64,000 bases of DNA from Novosphingobium barchaimii LL02 (GCF_001046635.1 NZ_KQ130455.1:313103-377102), one strand, 5' to 3'. Shown: positions 9,497-17,831, counted from the first letter of the stretch. The notes: generated by a model from the letters alone, not told the origin. Numbers and translations are program-made.

Positions 9497-10201
9497 TTGC
9501 GCTTCGTTTCCCTTGCTCTCCTTGCCGCCTCAACCTTGACCCTGACTGCCTGCGACAAGGCCCCGGCGCCGTCCCCCACCACCAGCGAAAGCGTTCTGGA
9601 TACGCCTCCGCAGATCCCGGTCATGGGGCCGGAGCGCGCGATCCTGGCGTTCGGCGATTCGCTGCTGGCGGGCTACGGTCTGGAAGACGGTGAGAGCTAT
9701 CCCGACCGGATGGAACAGGCCCTGCGCGCGCGCGGTGTGAATGCGAAGATTGCCAATGCCGGGGTTTCCGGCGACACAACGGCGGCGGGCCTGCAGCGGC
9801 TCGATTTCACGCTGAAAAGCCAGCCGGTGAAGCCCGAGCTGGTGATCATCAGCCTGGGCGGCAATGATATGCTGCGCTCGCTCCCGCCGGCGCAGACGCG
9901 CTCGAACATGGAGGCTATCCTCAAGCGGCTGAAGGAGGAGAAAATTCCGGTCGTGCTGCTGGGGATGCTGGCGGCGCCGAACCTGGGGCGTGATTATGCG
10001 CAGGGTTTCAACCCGATCTATCCGCAACTGGCCGAGAAATACGGCGCGGTGCTGGTGCCGTTCTTCCTCCAGCCGGTGATCGACAAGCCGGACCTCCTTC
10101 AGGGCGACCACGTACATCCCACGGCCATCGGTATCGACGCGATCGTCGCCGCGACGGTGGATGATGTGAAGGATGCGCTGCCGAAAAAGTCGGGGGCTTG
10201 A
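9497..10201 (+). CDS. Lipoprotein SGNH-fold arylesterase/lysophospholipase (TesA-like)
   Basis: 234-residue GDSL/SGNH hydrolase. Block I is FGDSLLAGYG (nucleophile Ser), block II holds the Gly of NAGVSGDTT, block III is GGNDM, and block V is DHVHPT with the catalytic Asp/His pair. The N-terminus MRFVSLALLAASTLTLTAC is a lipoprotein signal with lipobox LTAC, so the enzyme should be membrane-anchored on the periplasmic side. The start is TTG at 9497, chosen because AAAAGGAG lies 6 bases upstream and the signal peptide begins exactly there. It hydrolyses short-chain esters or lysophospholipids. It is divergent from the LolD/YbbA-type ABC genes, the same association seen for tesA with ybbA-ybbP in enterobacteria. 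Confidence 0.92.
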   Translation: MRFVSLALLAASTLTLTACDKAPAPSPTTSESVLDTPPQIPVMGPERAILAFGDSLLAGYGLEDGESYPDRMEQALRARGVNAKIANAGVSGDTTAAGLQRLDFTLKSQPVKPELVIISLGGNDMLRSLPPAQTRSNMEAILKRLKEEKIPVVLLGMLAAPNLGRDYAQGFNPIYPQLAEKYGAVLVPFFLQPVIDKPDLLQGDHVHPTAIGIDAIVAATVDDVKDALPKKSGA

Positions 10202-10290
10202 AGGAAGGTGGGGTGATAATCTCGATATATCGGTTCGGATGAAACTGACTTAAAGCCGATAGACATTCACAGTTTTTGCCGGGCTGACCC

Positions 10291-10380
10291 CGTCACCCTG
10301 AACTTGTTTCAGGGTCCATTTTGCCGTTCACACCGCCGCTGGATCGGATAGATGGACCCTGAAACAAGTTCAGGGTGACG
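10291..10380. repeat. REP-like inverted repeat with nested palindromes
   Basis: Two perfect 29-bp inverted arms (10291-10319 and 10352-10380) are separated by 32 bases. Each arm contains its own hairpin, CCCTGAA and TTCAGGG around CTTGT. This double-hairpin arrangement is typical of dispersed REP/BIME-like elements in sphingomonad genomes. It fills the gap between the convergent esterase and recF genes and could also act as a terminator. The rest of 10202-10400 shows no gene. Confidence 0.85.
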
Positions 10381-10400
10381 ATGTGGAATGTCGATCCGAC

Positions 10401-11495
10401 TTAATCCACCCGCCGCACCGCACCGCTGCTGACTTCCCACACTGCCGCTTCCCCGGCGATGGCCTCAAACGGGGCGATTTCGGTGCCGGTCAGCCATACC
10501 TGCGCGCTGCCCGTGCGCAGTCGCTCGAACAGGGCCTCGCGGCGCAGGGGATCGAGGTGGGCGGCCACTTCGTCCAGCAGCAGCAGGCGGGGGCGAGCCT
10601 CGCCGTAGCCTTCGAGAAGCTGCGAATGCGCCAGGACGATGGCGATCAGCATCGCCTTCTGTTCTCCGGTCGAACAATCGGCGGCCGGTTGGCCTTTGCC
10701 TGCCATGGTCACGGCGAGTTCGTCGCGGTGGGGGCCGGTCAGGGTGCGCTGCGCCGCGCGTTCGCGCGGGCGCCCTTCGCGCAGCGCCGCCGCCAGCGCC
10801 TCGGCATCGAGCGGGCCGCCGGGCTGATAGGCCAGCGCCGGGCGCGCAAAAGGCGCCTCGGGCAGGGCGAGCAGCGCCTCGTCCAGCCGGGCGACGAGGT
10901 CCGCGCGCGCGGCGGCGACCAGCGCGCCGGCCTCGGCGATCTGCAATTCGATGGCATCTAACCAGCGCGGATCGGGCGCACGATCTTCGGAAAGCAGGCG
11001 GTTGCGTTCGCGAAGCGCGGTTTCCAGCCGCACGGTATTTCCCGCATGACCGGGGGCGAGGGCCAGCACCAGCCGGTCAAGGAACCGCCGCCGCGCGCCT
11101 GCGCCTTCCACGAAAAGCCGGTCCATCGCCGGGGTCAGCCAGCCGATCGACAGCCACTCGGCCAGGCTGAGCGCGGAGCCTTGCGCGCCGTTGACCTGCA
11201 CCAGCCGCCGTCCGGGCCGCTCTGCCGCGATGCCGGTGCCCAGCCGCACGGGGTCGCCGCCCGGCGCGGCCAGTTCCGCGCTCACCGCGAAGCCGCCGTC
11301 GCCCGCCTGTCCCGGCATGTCGGCCAACTGGGCGCGGCGCAGGCCCCGGCCGGGTGCCAGCAGGCTGATCGCCTCCAGCACGTTGGTCTTGCCCGCGCCG
11401 TTCTCACCCACCAGCAGGTTGAACTGCGCCGTGCCTTCCACCGCGGTTTCGCGGTGGTTGCGGAAACGGGACAGGAGAATGCGATCAAGGCTCAT
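10401..11495 (-). CDS. recF: DNA replication/repair protein RecF
   Basis: 364-residue SMC-like ATPase that loads RecA at single-strand gaps together with RecO and RecR. The N-terminal SLDRILLSRFRNHRE leads into Walker A GENGAGKTN. The ABC-type signature appears as STGEQKA and Walker B as LLLLDEVAAHLD, with a following WLTGTE segment. Length and motif order match the family. In many bacteria recF lies next to dnaN and gyrB, but here it stands alone between an esterase and a YhhQ-type transporter, as is common in Alphaproteobacteria. Confidence 0.96.
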   Translation of the reverse strand: MSLDRILLSRFRNHRETAVEGTAQFNLLVGENGAGKTNVLEAISLLAPGRGLRRAQLADMPGQAGDGGFAVSAELAAPGGDPVRLGTGIAAERPGRRLVQVNGAQGSALSLAEWLSIGWLTPAMDRLFVEGAGARRRFLDRLVLALAPGHAGNTVRLETALRERNRLLSEDRAPDPRWLDAIELQIAEAGALVAAARADLVARLDEALLALPEAPFARPALAYQPGGPLDAEALAAALREGRPRERAAQRTLTGPHRDELAVTMAGKGQPAADCSTGEQKAMLIAIVLAHSQLLEGYGEARPRLLLLDEVAAHLDPLRREALFERLRTGSAQVWLTGTEIAPFEAIAGEAAVWEVSSGAVRRVD

Positions 11496-11557
11496 CGCGT
11501 GGCTGACTAGCCGTACTTCACCGTCAATGCGAGACCGTCAATGCGAGCAGCGAAGGA

Positions 11558-12310
11558 TCAAACAGCCCGTGTCTTGGCGAAAGGCGAGAAATCGACGTTC
11601 TCGTCGAACACCTCCACGCCTTCGCGCGCCTTGAGCCAGCCGACGGCGGCGTAAGTCACGGGCGTCAGCACCGCTTCCCAGGCAACCTTCATCGCCCAGT
11701 TGGTGACCATCACGGTCAGGACCTGCGCGGTGGTCCAGGTTCCAAGGAAGGCGATGGGGTAGAACAGGGCGCTGTCGATCGCCTGGCCGAACACGGTCGA
11801 ACCGATGGTGCGGGTCCACAGGTGCTTGCCGCCCGTCATCAGCTTCATTTTGGCAAGGACGAAGGAGTTGACGAATTCACCCGCCCAGAACGCTGTGACC
11901 GAGGCAAGCACGATGCGCCAGGTGGACCCGAACACGGCCTCGTAGGCGGATTGTCCTTCCCAGCCATCGGCCGGGGGCATGGAGACGACGATGAAGCTCA
12001 TGAACGCCATGAACACCAGCGCAAAGAAGCCCGCCCACACGCACCGGCGTGCATTGGCATAGCCATAGACCTCGGTCAGCACGTCGCCGATGACGTAGCT
12101 GACGGGGAAGAACAGGATTCCCGCGCCGAAGGTGACCCCGCCCAGCGAAGCCAGCTTGGACGCGCCGATCAGGTTGGACAGCAGCAGGATCGCCACGAAG
12201 GCGACCATGACATAATCGAAATAGCGAAAGTGCCGCCGGCCGCCTGCGCTGCCGTCGATTCGGGAAAGGTTGGCCGAAGCGGCGGGGAGTTCGTCCGGGC
12301 TGGCGTTCAT
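11558..12310 (-). CDS. Queuosine precursor transporter (YhhQ/VUT family)
   Basis: Integral membrane protein of the VUT_1/YhhQ family (PF02592), which takes up queuine-pathway precursors such as preQ0/preQ1 for tRNA wobble modification. After a hydrophilic N-terminus it has about six hydrophobic segments. Family features include the first helix FDYVMVAFVAILLLSNLIGA, the segment LFFPVSYVIGDVLTEVYGYANARR, and GSTVFGQAIDSALFYPIAF near the end. I prefer the ATG at 12310 (MNASPDEL); an upstream GTG at 12349 would add 13 residues. No queuosine biosynthesis gene is adjacent. Confidence 0.9.
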   Translation of the reverse strand: MNASPDELPAASANLSRIDGSAGGRRHFRYFDYVMVAFVAILLLSNLIGASKLASLGGVTFGAGILFFPVSYVIGDVLTEVYGYANARRCVWAGFFALVFMAFMSFIVVSMPPADGWEGQSAYEAVFGSTWRIVLASVTAFWAGEFVNSFVLAKMKLMTGGKHLWTRTIGSTVFGQAIDSALFYPIAFLGTWTTAQVLTVMVTNWAMKVAWEAVLTPVTYAAVGWLKAREGVEVFDENVDFSPFAKTRAV

Positions 12311-12409
12311 GGCCTGTGCGTAACCTGCCTTTTCGGCCGCGCAAAGCACAAGTTTGCGTCAGTGTCCCGGTTTGCCAAGCCGCGCTTCCGCGCTATGGGG
12401 AACTCGCGC

Positions 12410-12486
12410 GCGCCCGTAGCTCAGCTGGATAGAGCACGAGCCTTCTAAGCTTGGGGTCACAGGTTCGAACCCTGTCGGGCGCGCCA
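12410..12486 (+). tRNA. tRNA-Arg (anticodon UCU)
   Basis: A 77-base cloverleaf with acceptor arms GCGCCCG and CGGGCGC, D-loop AGCTCAGCTGGATAGAGC, anticodon stem-loop CGAGC-CTTCTAA-GCTTG giving anticodon TCT, T-arm with GGTTCGAACC, discriminator G and encoded CCA at 12484-12486. It reads AGA/AGG arginine codons, which are rare in this GC-rich genome. Confidence 0.95.
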
Positions 12487-12623
12487 ATTTTTTGCAGCGG
12501 CAACCGCTGGCACGGGCGTTCGCACGCCTGGCGATCCTCGCACAATCTGCGGCGTGTGTTTGGCCTTGCGAACCCTAGGGGCTCGAAATCGGGCTCAACG
12601 CTGGCGATGTTTTTGGGGGAGTG

Positions 12624-12726
12624 GTTCGAATTTGCTTCGAACGGCGGGCTGTTTCGGCCCGCAATTCGGCGCAGCGGCGCCGAAAAGTCGCAGGACCCGG
12701 TCCGGCCTTGGGCGCGGACCGGGTCC
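12624..12726. other. Two hairpins between tRNA-Arg and the small lipoprotein gene
   Basis: GTTCGAA/TTCGAAC forms a small hairpin at 12624-12642. GGACCCGGTCC/GGACCGGGTCC forms an 11-bp stem at 12693-12726. The second lies 10 bases past the stop of the minus-strand lipoprotein gene and is followed on that strand by CTTTTC, so it is probably that gene's terminator. Nothing else is visible in 12487-12735. Confidence 0.55.
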
Positions 12727-12735
12727 CGACGAAGA

Positions 12736-12906
12736 TTACATTGCTTCCGAAGCAGCCTCGGTCGGCGCGTCGGTGGCATCGCCAACCACTACGTCGTCCG
12801 AAGCGCCGGTGGCGGTTTCGGTTGCCGCAGGAGCAGGCTCGCCGCCGCAAGCCGAGAGAGCCAGAACAGCAGCCGAGGCGAACGCGGCGAGAGCAATCTT
12901 CTTCAT
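12736..12906 (-). CDS. Small acidic lipoprotein, unknown function
   Basis: A 56-residue precursor starting at ATG 12906 (MKKIALAAFASAAVLALSAC). It has a lysine pair, a hydrophobic core and a lipobox LSAC, so it should be lipidated on Cys20. The mature part is only about 37 residues, rich in Ala, Thr, Glu and Asp, with no recognisable fold (low-complexity and acidic). A longer frame runs up to 12972, but the lipoprotein signal fixes the start. Short entericidin-like or spacer lipoproteins look like this, though no specific family can be claimed. The convergent hairpin at 12693-12726 would terminate it. Confidence 0.65.
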   Translation of the reverse strand: MKKIALAAFASAAVLALSACGGEPAPAATETATGASDDVVVGDATDAPTEAASEAM

Positions 12907-13193
12907 AGGTATTCCTTTGCGATGTCTGGTGCACAAGCCGCCGCTATCGAGCAGGCCTGCGCTGGTGCCCATTTGCTGGACTTGGCGCTTCAGCGCAATG
13001 CACTTTGCTGCGTTGCATTAAAACTCCTTGGTTTCTGCACAGCTGTCGCGAAGTTTGCCAGAACGGTCGCCTCCGTCCCGCGATGCGCACTTTCGGGGGC
13101 TGCAACCGCTTGCCCTGCGCAGCAAAAGTGCGCAAAGACCCGCGTCTTGCCATGCCGCGCCGTGCAGGTCCGGCCTTTCGGGAGAAAACGGCA

Positions 13194-14510
13194 ATGGCCG
13201 TGATGATGGATACCGGTAGCAAATCTCCCTCGGAATTCGGCGACGAAGTGCCCGGCGGGCATGTCGACGCGCCGGAACTGCGCTATTTCGTGATGGCGCT
13301 GTTCTTCATCTTCGGCGGCATCACCAGCCTCAACGATGTGATCATCCCGAAGCTCAAGGAACTGTTCACGCTGAGCTACACCGAGGCGATGCTGGTGCAG
13401 TTCTGCTTCTTCACCGCCTATGCCGTGATCGGCATTCCCGGCGCGATGCTTGTCCGCAAGGTCGGCTACATGCGCGGTGCGGCCGCAGGACTTGGGATCA
13501 TGATCCTGGGCTGTCTGGCCTTCATCCCGGCCTCGCAGACGGCGACCTACTGGCTGTTCCTGGCCGCCTACTTCGTGCTGGCGGCGGGCGTGGTGATCGT
13601 GCAGGTCGTCTCCAATCCGCTTATCAGCCTGCTGGGCAAGCCCGAGACGACCAGTTCGCGCCTTACTTTCGCGCAGGCCTTCAACTCGCTGGGCACCACC
13701 ATCTTCCCGATTGCCGGTTCCGTGCTGATCCTTGGCAGCCTTGCCTCCGTTTCGGCCAAGGAACTGACTGGTCCGGCGCTGAACGCCTATCGCAGCGCCG
13801 AGAGCCAAGCCATCGTCCACGGCTACCTCGGCATCGCGGTCGCCCTTGCGCTCGTCGCGGCGGCGGTGTGGATGTTCCGCAATCGCCTCCCGCGCGAACA
13901 GCATGACGACAGCGCCGGTGGCGGCGCCGGCTTTGCCGGGCTTGACCTGCTCAAGCGCGCGCGTTTCGGTTACGGCGCGCTGTGCATCTTCCTTTACGTC
14001 GGCGCGGAAGTCTCGATCGGTTCGCTGGTGGTCAGCTATCTCATGCAGGATCAGGTCATGGCGCTGCCCGAGCAGTCTGCCGGCAAGCTGATCGGTGTGT
14101 ACTGGGGCGGGGCGATGATCGGCCGGTTCATCGGTTCGGCCTTGTTGCGGGTGCTGAACCCCGGGCTGGTGCTGGTATTCAATACCTGCGCGGCGATCGC
14201 GCTGATCGCGGTTTCGGTGACTACTACGGGCCATGTCTCGGGCTATGCGCTGCTGGCGGTGGGCCTGATGAACTCAATCATGTTCCCGACGATCTTCAGC
14301 CTTGCCTGCGAAAAGCTGGGCACGCGCGCCGCGGATGGTTCGGGTATCATCAACGTCGCAATCTGCGGCGGTGCGATCGTGCCGCTGGCAACCGGAGCGC
14401 TGGCCGATGCCACGGGCGGGAACCTGGGTATCGCGCTCGTGCTTCCGGCGCTGTGTTATGCGGTGATTGCCGGGTTCGGTATCTTCGCGCGCAAGCCCGC
14501 AGCGGCCTGA
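13194..14510 (+). CDS. Sugar MFS transporter (FucP/GluP family)
   Basis: 438-residue major facilitator with about 12 predicted membrane helices. The first is FVMALFFIFGGITSLNDVI, the FHS (fucose/glucose-galactose:H+ symporter) family pattern with an Asn-Asp after helix 1. Further family marks are QFCFFTAYAVIGIPG in helix 2, QVVSNPLISLLG and FNSLGTT between helices 4 and 5, and YVGAEVSIGS at the start of the second half. The ATG at 13194 is chosen because GGGAGA lies about 8 bases upstream and the hydrophobic core follows at the usual distance; the frame is open back to 13005 but without family similarity. The substrate is likely a hexose. No regulator or sugar enzyme is adjacent. Confidence 0.88.
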   Translation: MAVMMDTGSKSPSEFGDEVPGGHVDAPELRYFVMALFFIFGGITSLNDVIIPKLKELFTLSYTEAMLVQFCFFTAYAVIGIPGAMLVRKVGYMRGAAAGLGIMILGCLAFIPASQTATYWLFLAAYFVLAAGVVIVQVVSNPLISLLGKPETTSSRLTFAQAFNSLGTTIFPIAGSVLILGSLASVSAKELTGPALNAYRSAESQAIVHGYLGIAVALALVAAAVWMFRNRLPREQHDDSAGGGAGFAGLDLLKRARFGYGALCIFLYVGAEVSIGSLVVSYLMQDQVMALPEQSAGKLIGVYWGGAMIGRFIGSALLRVLNPGLVLVFNTCAAIALIAVSVTTTGHVSGYALLAVGLMNSIMFPTIFSLACEKLGTRAADGSGIINVAICGGAIVPLATGALADATGGNLGIALVLPALCYAVIAGFGIFARKPAAA

Positions 14511-14570
14511 TCTGCGGAATATGCGGCGCGGTTAAGCGATGTTACACAAAATCGGCCTATACATCGCTTT

Positions 14571-14885
14571 ATGACCCGCCGCATCCTCCCTCGACGTTCG
14601 CAGCGACGCTTCGTGGCGCTGCCTGTCCAGTGCCGCACGCAAAGCGGCCTGCGCGATGACGGCGAGATTTCCGACATCTCCACCGAAGGCTGCTGCCTGC
14701 GCATGCGCGGTCTTTATTTCCGGGTCGGCTCCCGGCTGATCATCCGCCCCAAAGGGCTGGAGGGAATGCCCGGCGTGGTGCGCTGGGTCAGCGCGGATCT
14801 CGCCGGAGTCGAATTCGACAGGCCGATCTACGGTCCGGTGCTCGATCATCTTGCCTTGACGCATGCGGTTCCGCAGCAAGCCTGA
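14571..14885 (+). CDS. PilZ domain protein
   Basis: A 104-residue single-domain protein with PilZ features: an N-terminal arginine-rich segment (RRILPRRSQRRFVALPVQC), then the DISTEGCCLRM segment corresponding to the D/NxSxxG c-di-GMP binding motif, followed by beta strands (LIIRPKGLEGMPGVVRWV). PilZ domains bind cyclic di-GMP and regulate motility, exopolysaccharide or adhesion by contacting partner proteins. The first RxxxR arm is present, though the spacing is relaxed. No flagellar or polysaccharide genes are near; a GGDEF-EAL enzyme lies 34 kb away in this window. Confidence 0.8.
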   Translation: MTRRILPRRSQRRFVALPVQCRTQSGLRDDGEISDISTEGCCLRMRGLYFRVGSRLIIRPKGLEGMPGVVRWVSADLAGVEFDRPIYGPVLDHLALTHAVPQQA

Positions 14886-14971
14886 ATGGTTCAAGGGCGC
14901 GCGCGAGCGTGTGATGATGCTTCCACTTCCGGTCAACCCGCTCTAATCCTTGACGGTCAACGCCGCAGGTG

Positions 14972-15676
14972 ATGGAACGCCCTTTCGTGAACGATAGCTC
15001 CCCCGAATTCGAAACCAAAGCCCAGGCCAGGGCCGAAGCGAAGGCCGATGTCCGCGCTGCCGAGGCTGCCGCCATCCGGCGCCGCTGGGTCACGCTCGGC
15101 GAAGTGCTGGCGGTGATTGCCGTCGTTATTTCCGGTCTGACCTTGTGGAATAACTGGAGCCAGCGAAGCGACAGCGAGGCGTTGAAGACCGCAGAAGCGC
15201 AGCAGGCTTCCACCCGCGCGGCGACGCTGGTGCTTATGGCGACAGGGTCCGGGGATCGGGAACTGATCCTGAGGCCTGCCGCGGCCGAACAATCCGTGCA
15301 GAGCCAGGAGGTATCCTTCCCCAGCGCATTGGACGTGCCGCCCGCGCAAACCACGGGAGAGCCTCGAATTGAGGCGGCATGGTTCGAACGTGCACTCAAG
15401 CAGGCACGCGATGCGGCCCGGTTGCCCGATGAAAGCCGCGGCGACGAGCGGCTGCCGGTGCTTGTCACCACGCGCTTTCTGGTGGCGGGCGAATCGCATG
15501 AAGATGTTGCGCTCTACGATGTCGGTTACAGCATTTCGGGCCGTTGGCTCGGCGGTCACAGTGTCACCCTGCGCGGTGTATCGCTGGTGTCGCGGGTGAA
15601 GCGCGCCAGCGGCCAGGCAAAGCTGGATGCCCGGTGGAGCGCGCTGCTTCCTGCAAAGAGTGCTGGCCGCAAGTGA
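14972..15676 (+). CDS. Hypothetical protein with one N-terminal membrane segment
   Basis: A 234-residue protein I do not recognise. The N-terminus is charged and alanine-rich (ETKAQARAEAKADVRAAEAAAIRRR), probably a cytoplasmic helix. It is followed by one membrane helix (LGEVLAVIAVVISGLTLWNNW) around residues 43-63 and a ~170-residue domain that would face the periplasm. That domain has beta-rich stretches such as LPVLVTTRFLVAGESHEDV and a repeated 'SGRWLGGHSVTL' turn. The ATG at 14972 is preceded in frame by GTG at 14969, an alternative start. It is not obviously coupled to the PilZ gene upstream. Confidence 0.7.
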   Translation: MERPFVNDSSPEFETKAQARAEAKADVRAAEAAAIRRRWVTLGEVLAVIAVVISGLTLWNNWSQRSDSEALKTAEAQQASTRAATLVLMATGSGDRELILRPAAAEQSVQSQEVSFPSALDVPPAQTTGEPRIEAAWFERALKQARDAARLPDESRGDERLPVLVTTRFLVAGESHEDVALYDVGYSISGRWLGGHSVTLRGVSLVSRVKRASGQAKLDARWSALLPAKSAGRK

Positions 15677-15726
15677 AGTAGCGCAACAACCGGGCGTACT
15701 GCGCGCGTCAAGCCGCAACGAGGGGT

Positions 15727-16518
15727 CTAGCCGCGCAGCGCCGTTGCCCTGGGTTGACCCAGCACCGGATAACCATGGCCTTCCGCAATGACGAGCCATT
15801 GCCCGTCTTCGCGCTCCTCGATGCCGGGGTGAATCCGGGCGACCGGATGTGCTGCGATATCGGCCAGCGCCTCGGCGTGACTGGCGTATTGAGCCAGCCG
15901 CTCCAGATTGCGCCGGGTCGGAAAGATCACGGAGATGTCGCCGCTGTCGGCCATATCCAGCGCCTCGGCGGCGCTGGCCCAGAACAGGCGGGTGTTTTCG
16001 GTGGCATCGACGGTGATGTCGACCGCGCCCGTGCCAAGGTCCATGACGAAGAAGCGGGTGTCGAAGGCTTTGTCCGATAACGGGCACCAGTGTGCGAAGA
16101 AGGTGAGGGCGGCCGGTTCCAGTTCCCAGCCGAAGCGCGCCAGTACGGTGTCGAGGCGGCCGTCCTCCAGCAGCAGCGCGCGCGCCTGTGCCGCTTCCTG
16201 CGCGCCAACGGGCTGGCGGGCGGCGATCATCAGGCCGGTCTCCTCCAGTGTCTCGCGGATCGCGGCGATGCGGGCGGCAGCGATTTCCTCGGCTTCGTTC
16301 GGCAGCAGGCGGCGGGCGAGTTCACGGTCCGCAGGGTCGACACGGCCGCCGGGGAACACCGCTGCTCCGCCGGCAAAGCGCATCTCTTTCGCGCGCTGGA
16401 CCATCAGCACCTCTGGAGCGCCGCCGGTGGCGGAATGGCGGAAGATCACCACGGTTGCGGCGGGGACGACGGCGGGCCCCTCTGCTGGGATCGGCTGGTC
16501 GGAAGGCGTGCTGGACAT
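15727..16518 (-). CDS. NUDIX hydrolase
   Basis: A 263-residue NUDIX-superfamily hydrolase that splits a nucleoside diphosphate linked to a moiety X. The box is visible as GGRVDPADRE, then an inserted loop, then AAIRETLEETGLMI, carrying the RExxEExG residues. The insertion between the Gly and the Glu-rich helix, together with the length, resembles the RNPP/NUDT19-like group that can act on CoA esters. The substrate cannot be read from the sequence. The N-terminus VVIFRHSATGGAPEVLMVQRAKEMRFAGG is the typical first strand and loop. The gene is monocistronic. Confidence 0.87.
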   Translation of the reverse strand: MSSTPSDQPIPAEGPAVVPAATVVIFRHSATGGAPEVLMVQRAKEMRFAGGAAVFPGGRVDPADRELARRLLPNEAEEIAAARIAAIRETLEETGLMIAARQPVGAQEAAQARALLLEDGRLDTVLARFGWELEPAALTFFAHWCPLSDKAFDTRFFVMDLGTGAVDITVDATENTRLFWASAAEALDMADSGDISVIFPTRRNLERLAQYASHAEALADIAAHPVARIHPGIEEREDGQWLVIAEGHGYPVLGQPRATALRG

Positions 16519-16693
16519 GTACCGGCTGTCGCCCGCGAAAGGGCGGGCATCAAGGGGAAACTGCTTCGCTCTGGCGGGAACATGTGTCGGCCTGGTTTAC
16601 ACTTCACTGTAGTCACAGGAGGGACGCCGGTCAGGGAATGGCCAATTTGCGCCGATTATTGAAACTGGCACGGCTTGTGCTTATAGTTGAGTA

Positions 16694-16758
16694 CCCCGAG
16701 AAGCAGTCTCGATAGAGGCGGGGCCGATCAGTCTCACGGCCCCGCCTCCCCGAGAAGC
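16694..16758. repeat. Hairpin flanked by 11-bp direct repeats
   Basis: CCCCGAGAAGC occurs at 16694-16704 and again at 16748-16758. Between them lies the 12-bp stem GAGGCGGGGCCG/CGGCCCCGCCTC (16715-16748). The element sits in the ~390-base gap between the NUDIX and grxD genes, which holds no gene. A GG-N10-GC sigma-54-like motif (TGGCACG, then GTGCT) lies at 16666-16681, just upstream on the plus strand. Confidence 0.5.
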
Positions 16759-16852
16759 TTCACTTCCTTACATCGCCGGAACGCCTAGCCGCCGTGGAAA
16801 TGGGCTGCTGTTTGCCGCGTCATCACGGCGAAGGAGATGGTCGCCCGGACGC

Positions 16853-16880
16853 AAGAAAGCCCGGGCGTTTCCACCCGGGC
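16853..16880 (-). terminator. Terminator downstream of grxD
   Basis: On the minus strand GCCCGGG pairs with CCCGGGC around an 8-base loop and is followed by TTTCTT. It lies 30 bases past the glutaredoxin stop and would end the DUF1476-bolA-grxD transcript. Confidence 0.7.
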
Positions 16881-16908
16881 CTTCCAGTATTCGGCGATAC
16901 CAAGCAGA

Positions 16909-17238
16909 TCAGCCCTGCGCGGCGATCCCGGATTCGGTGATGAGCTGGTGCAGTTCGCCGGCCTCGTACATCTCCATCATGATGTCGCTGCCGCCCACGA
17001 ATTCGCCCTTGATGTAGAGCTGCGGGATCGTCGGCCACTCGGAGAAGCCCTTGATGCCCTGGCGGATTTCCATGTCCTGCAGCACGTCCACGGTCTCGTA
17101 AGGGACCGCGAGATGCTCGAGGATCGCAATAGCGCGGCTGGAAAAACCGCACTGCGGGAACAGCGGCGTTCCCTTCATGAACAGGACGATGTCGTTGCTG
17201 TTTACGATTTCGCCGATGCGGGCGTTGACGTCGGACAT
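16909..17238 (-). CDS. grxD: Monothiol glutaredoxin, Grx4/GrxD family
   Basis: A 109-residue monothiol glutaredoxin that carries [2Fe-2S] clusters and hands them to acceptor proteins, often as a heterodimer with BolA. The active site is CGFS (PQCGFSSRA), followed by KGTPLFP just before it, the WPTIPQLYIKGEFVGG segment with the cis-Pro and GG motif, and the C-terminal LHQLITESGI. Length and motif spacing match the family. The bolA-family gene lies 30 bases upstream in the same direction, matching the known Grx4-BolA partnership. Confidence 0.95.
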   Translation of the reverse strand: MSDVNARIGEIVNSNDIVLFMKGTPLFPQCGFSSRAIAILEHLAVPYETVDVLQDMEIRQGIKGFSEWPTIPQLYIKGEFVGGSDIMMEMYEAGELHQLITESGIAAQG

Positions 17239-17268
17239 TTCGATGGAACCCTTAGTGTGTACCAGGCG

Positions 17269-17502
17269 TCAGTTGGGGACGGCGGTGGTCAGTTGCAAGG
17301 CATGGAGCACGCCGCCCATCCGCCCGCCCAGCGCCTCATAGACCAGCTTGTGCTGGGCGACGCGGGGCTTGCCGGCAAATGCGGAGGACACGACATGCGC
17401 GGAATAGTGGTCGCCGTCGCCAGCGAGATCGGTGATCGTCACCTCCGCATCGGGCAGCGCGGCGCGGATGAGGGTTTCGATTTCTTCGGAAGACATTGCC
17501 AT
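17269..17502 (-). CDS. BolA family protein
   Basis: A 77-residue BolA/IbaG-like protein that pairs with monothiol glutaredoxins to coordinate and transfer [2Fe-2S] clusters. It has the class II KH-like pattern: an early helix (EEIETLIRAALPDAEVTI), DLAGDGDHYSAHVVSSAFAGKPRVAQHKLVYEAL with the conserved His residues of HYSAHV and QHKLVY, and the C-terminal GVLHALQLTT. The HKLVYEAL motif identifies the family. It sits between the zeta-subunit gene (11 bases upstream) and grxD (30 bases downstream), suggesting one transcript. Confidence 0.93.
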   Translation of the reverse strand: MAMSSEEIETLIRAALPDAEVTITDLAGDGDHYSAHVVSSAFAGKPRVAQHKLVYEALGGRMGGVLHALQLTTAVPN

Positions 17503-17513
17503 CGTAAAATTCC

Positions 17514-17831
17514 TTAGCCCAGAAACGCGCGGCGGGCTTCGACCTGCTTGGCCTCCAGCGCAGCGCGGATTTCGCCTTCGCTGGTGTCGACGCCGGCGGC
17601 GGTGATGTCGCCCAGCAGCTTGCGGATCACGTCCTCGTCGCCGGCTTCCTCGAAATCAGCCTGGACTACGGCCTTGGCATAGGCGTCGGTTTCGGCAGGC
17701 GAAAGCTTCATGCGCTCGGCCGCCCATTCGCCGAGGAGGCGGTTGCGGCGGGCCTGGATGCGGAACGCGGTATCGGCGTCGTGCGCGAACTTGGCTTCTT
17801 CGGCGCGTTCGCGATCCTGGAAACTGGTCAT
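17514..17831 (-). CDS. DUF1476 protein, F1-ATPase zeta inhibitor subunit
   Basis: A 105-residue DUF1476 protein. In Paracoccus this family was shown to be the zeta subunit that inhibits F1F0-ATPase hydrolysis in Alphaproteobacteria. The family start FQDRERAEEAKFAHD is intact and forms the N-terminal inhibitory helix, followed by FRIQARRNRLLGEWAAE and the four-helix body. I use the ATG at 17831 (MTSFQDRER); the frame continues 10 residues upstream without similarity. It is the first gene of a probable DUF1476-bolA-grxD unit. Whether it inhibits here or only binds is not visible; the strength of inhibition varies between species. Confidence 0.92.
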   Translation of the reverse strand: MTSFQDRERAEEAKFAHDADTAFRIQARRNRLLGEWAAERMKLSPAETDAYAKAVVQADFEEAGDEDVIRKLLGDITAAGVDTSEGEIRAALEAKQVEARRAFLG

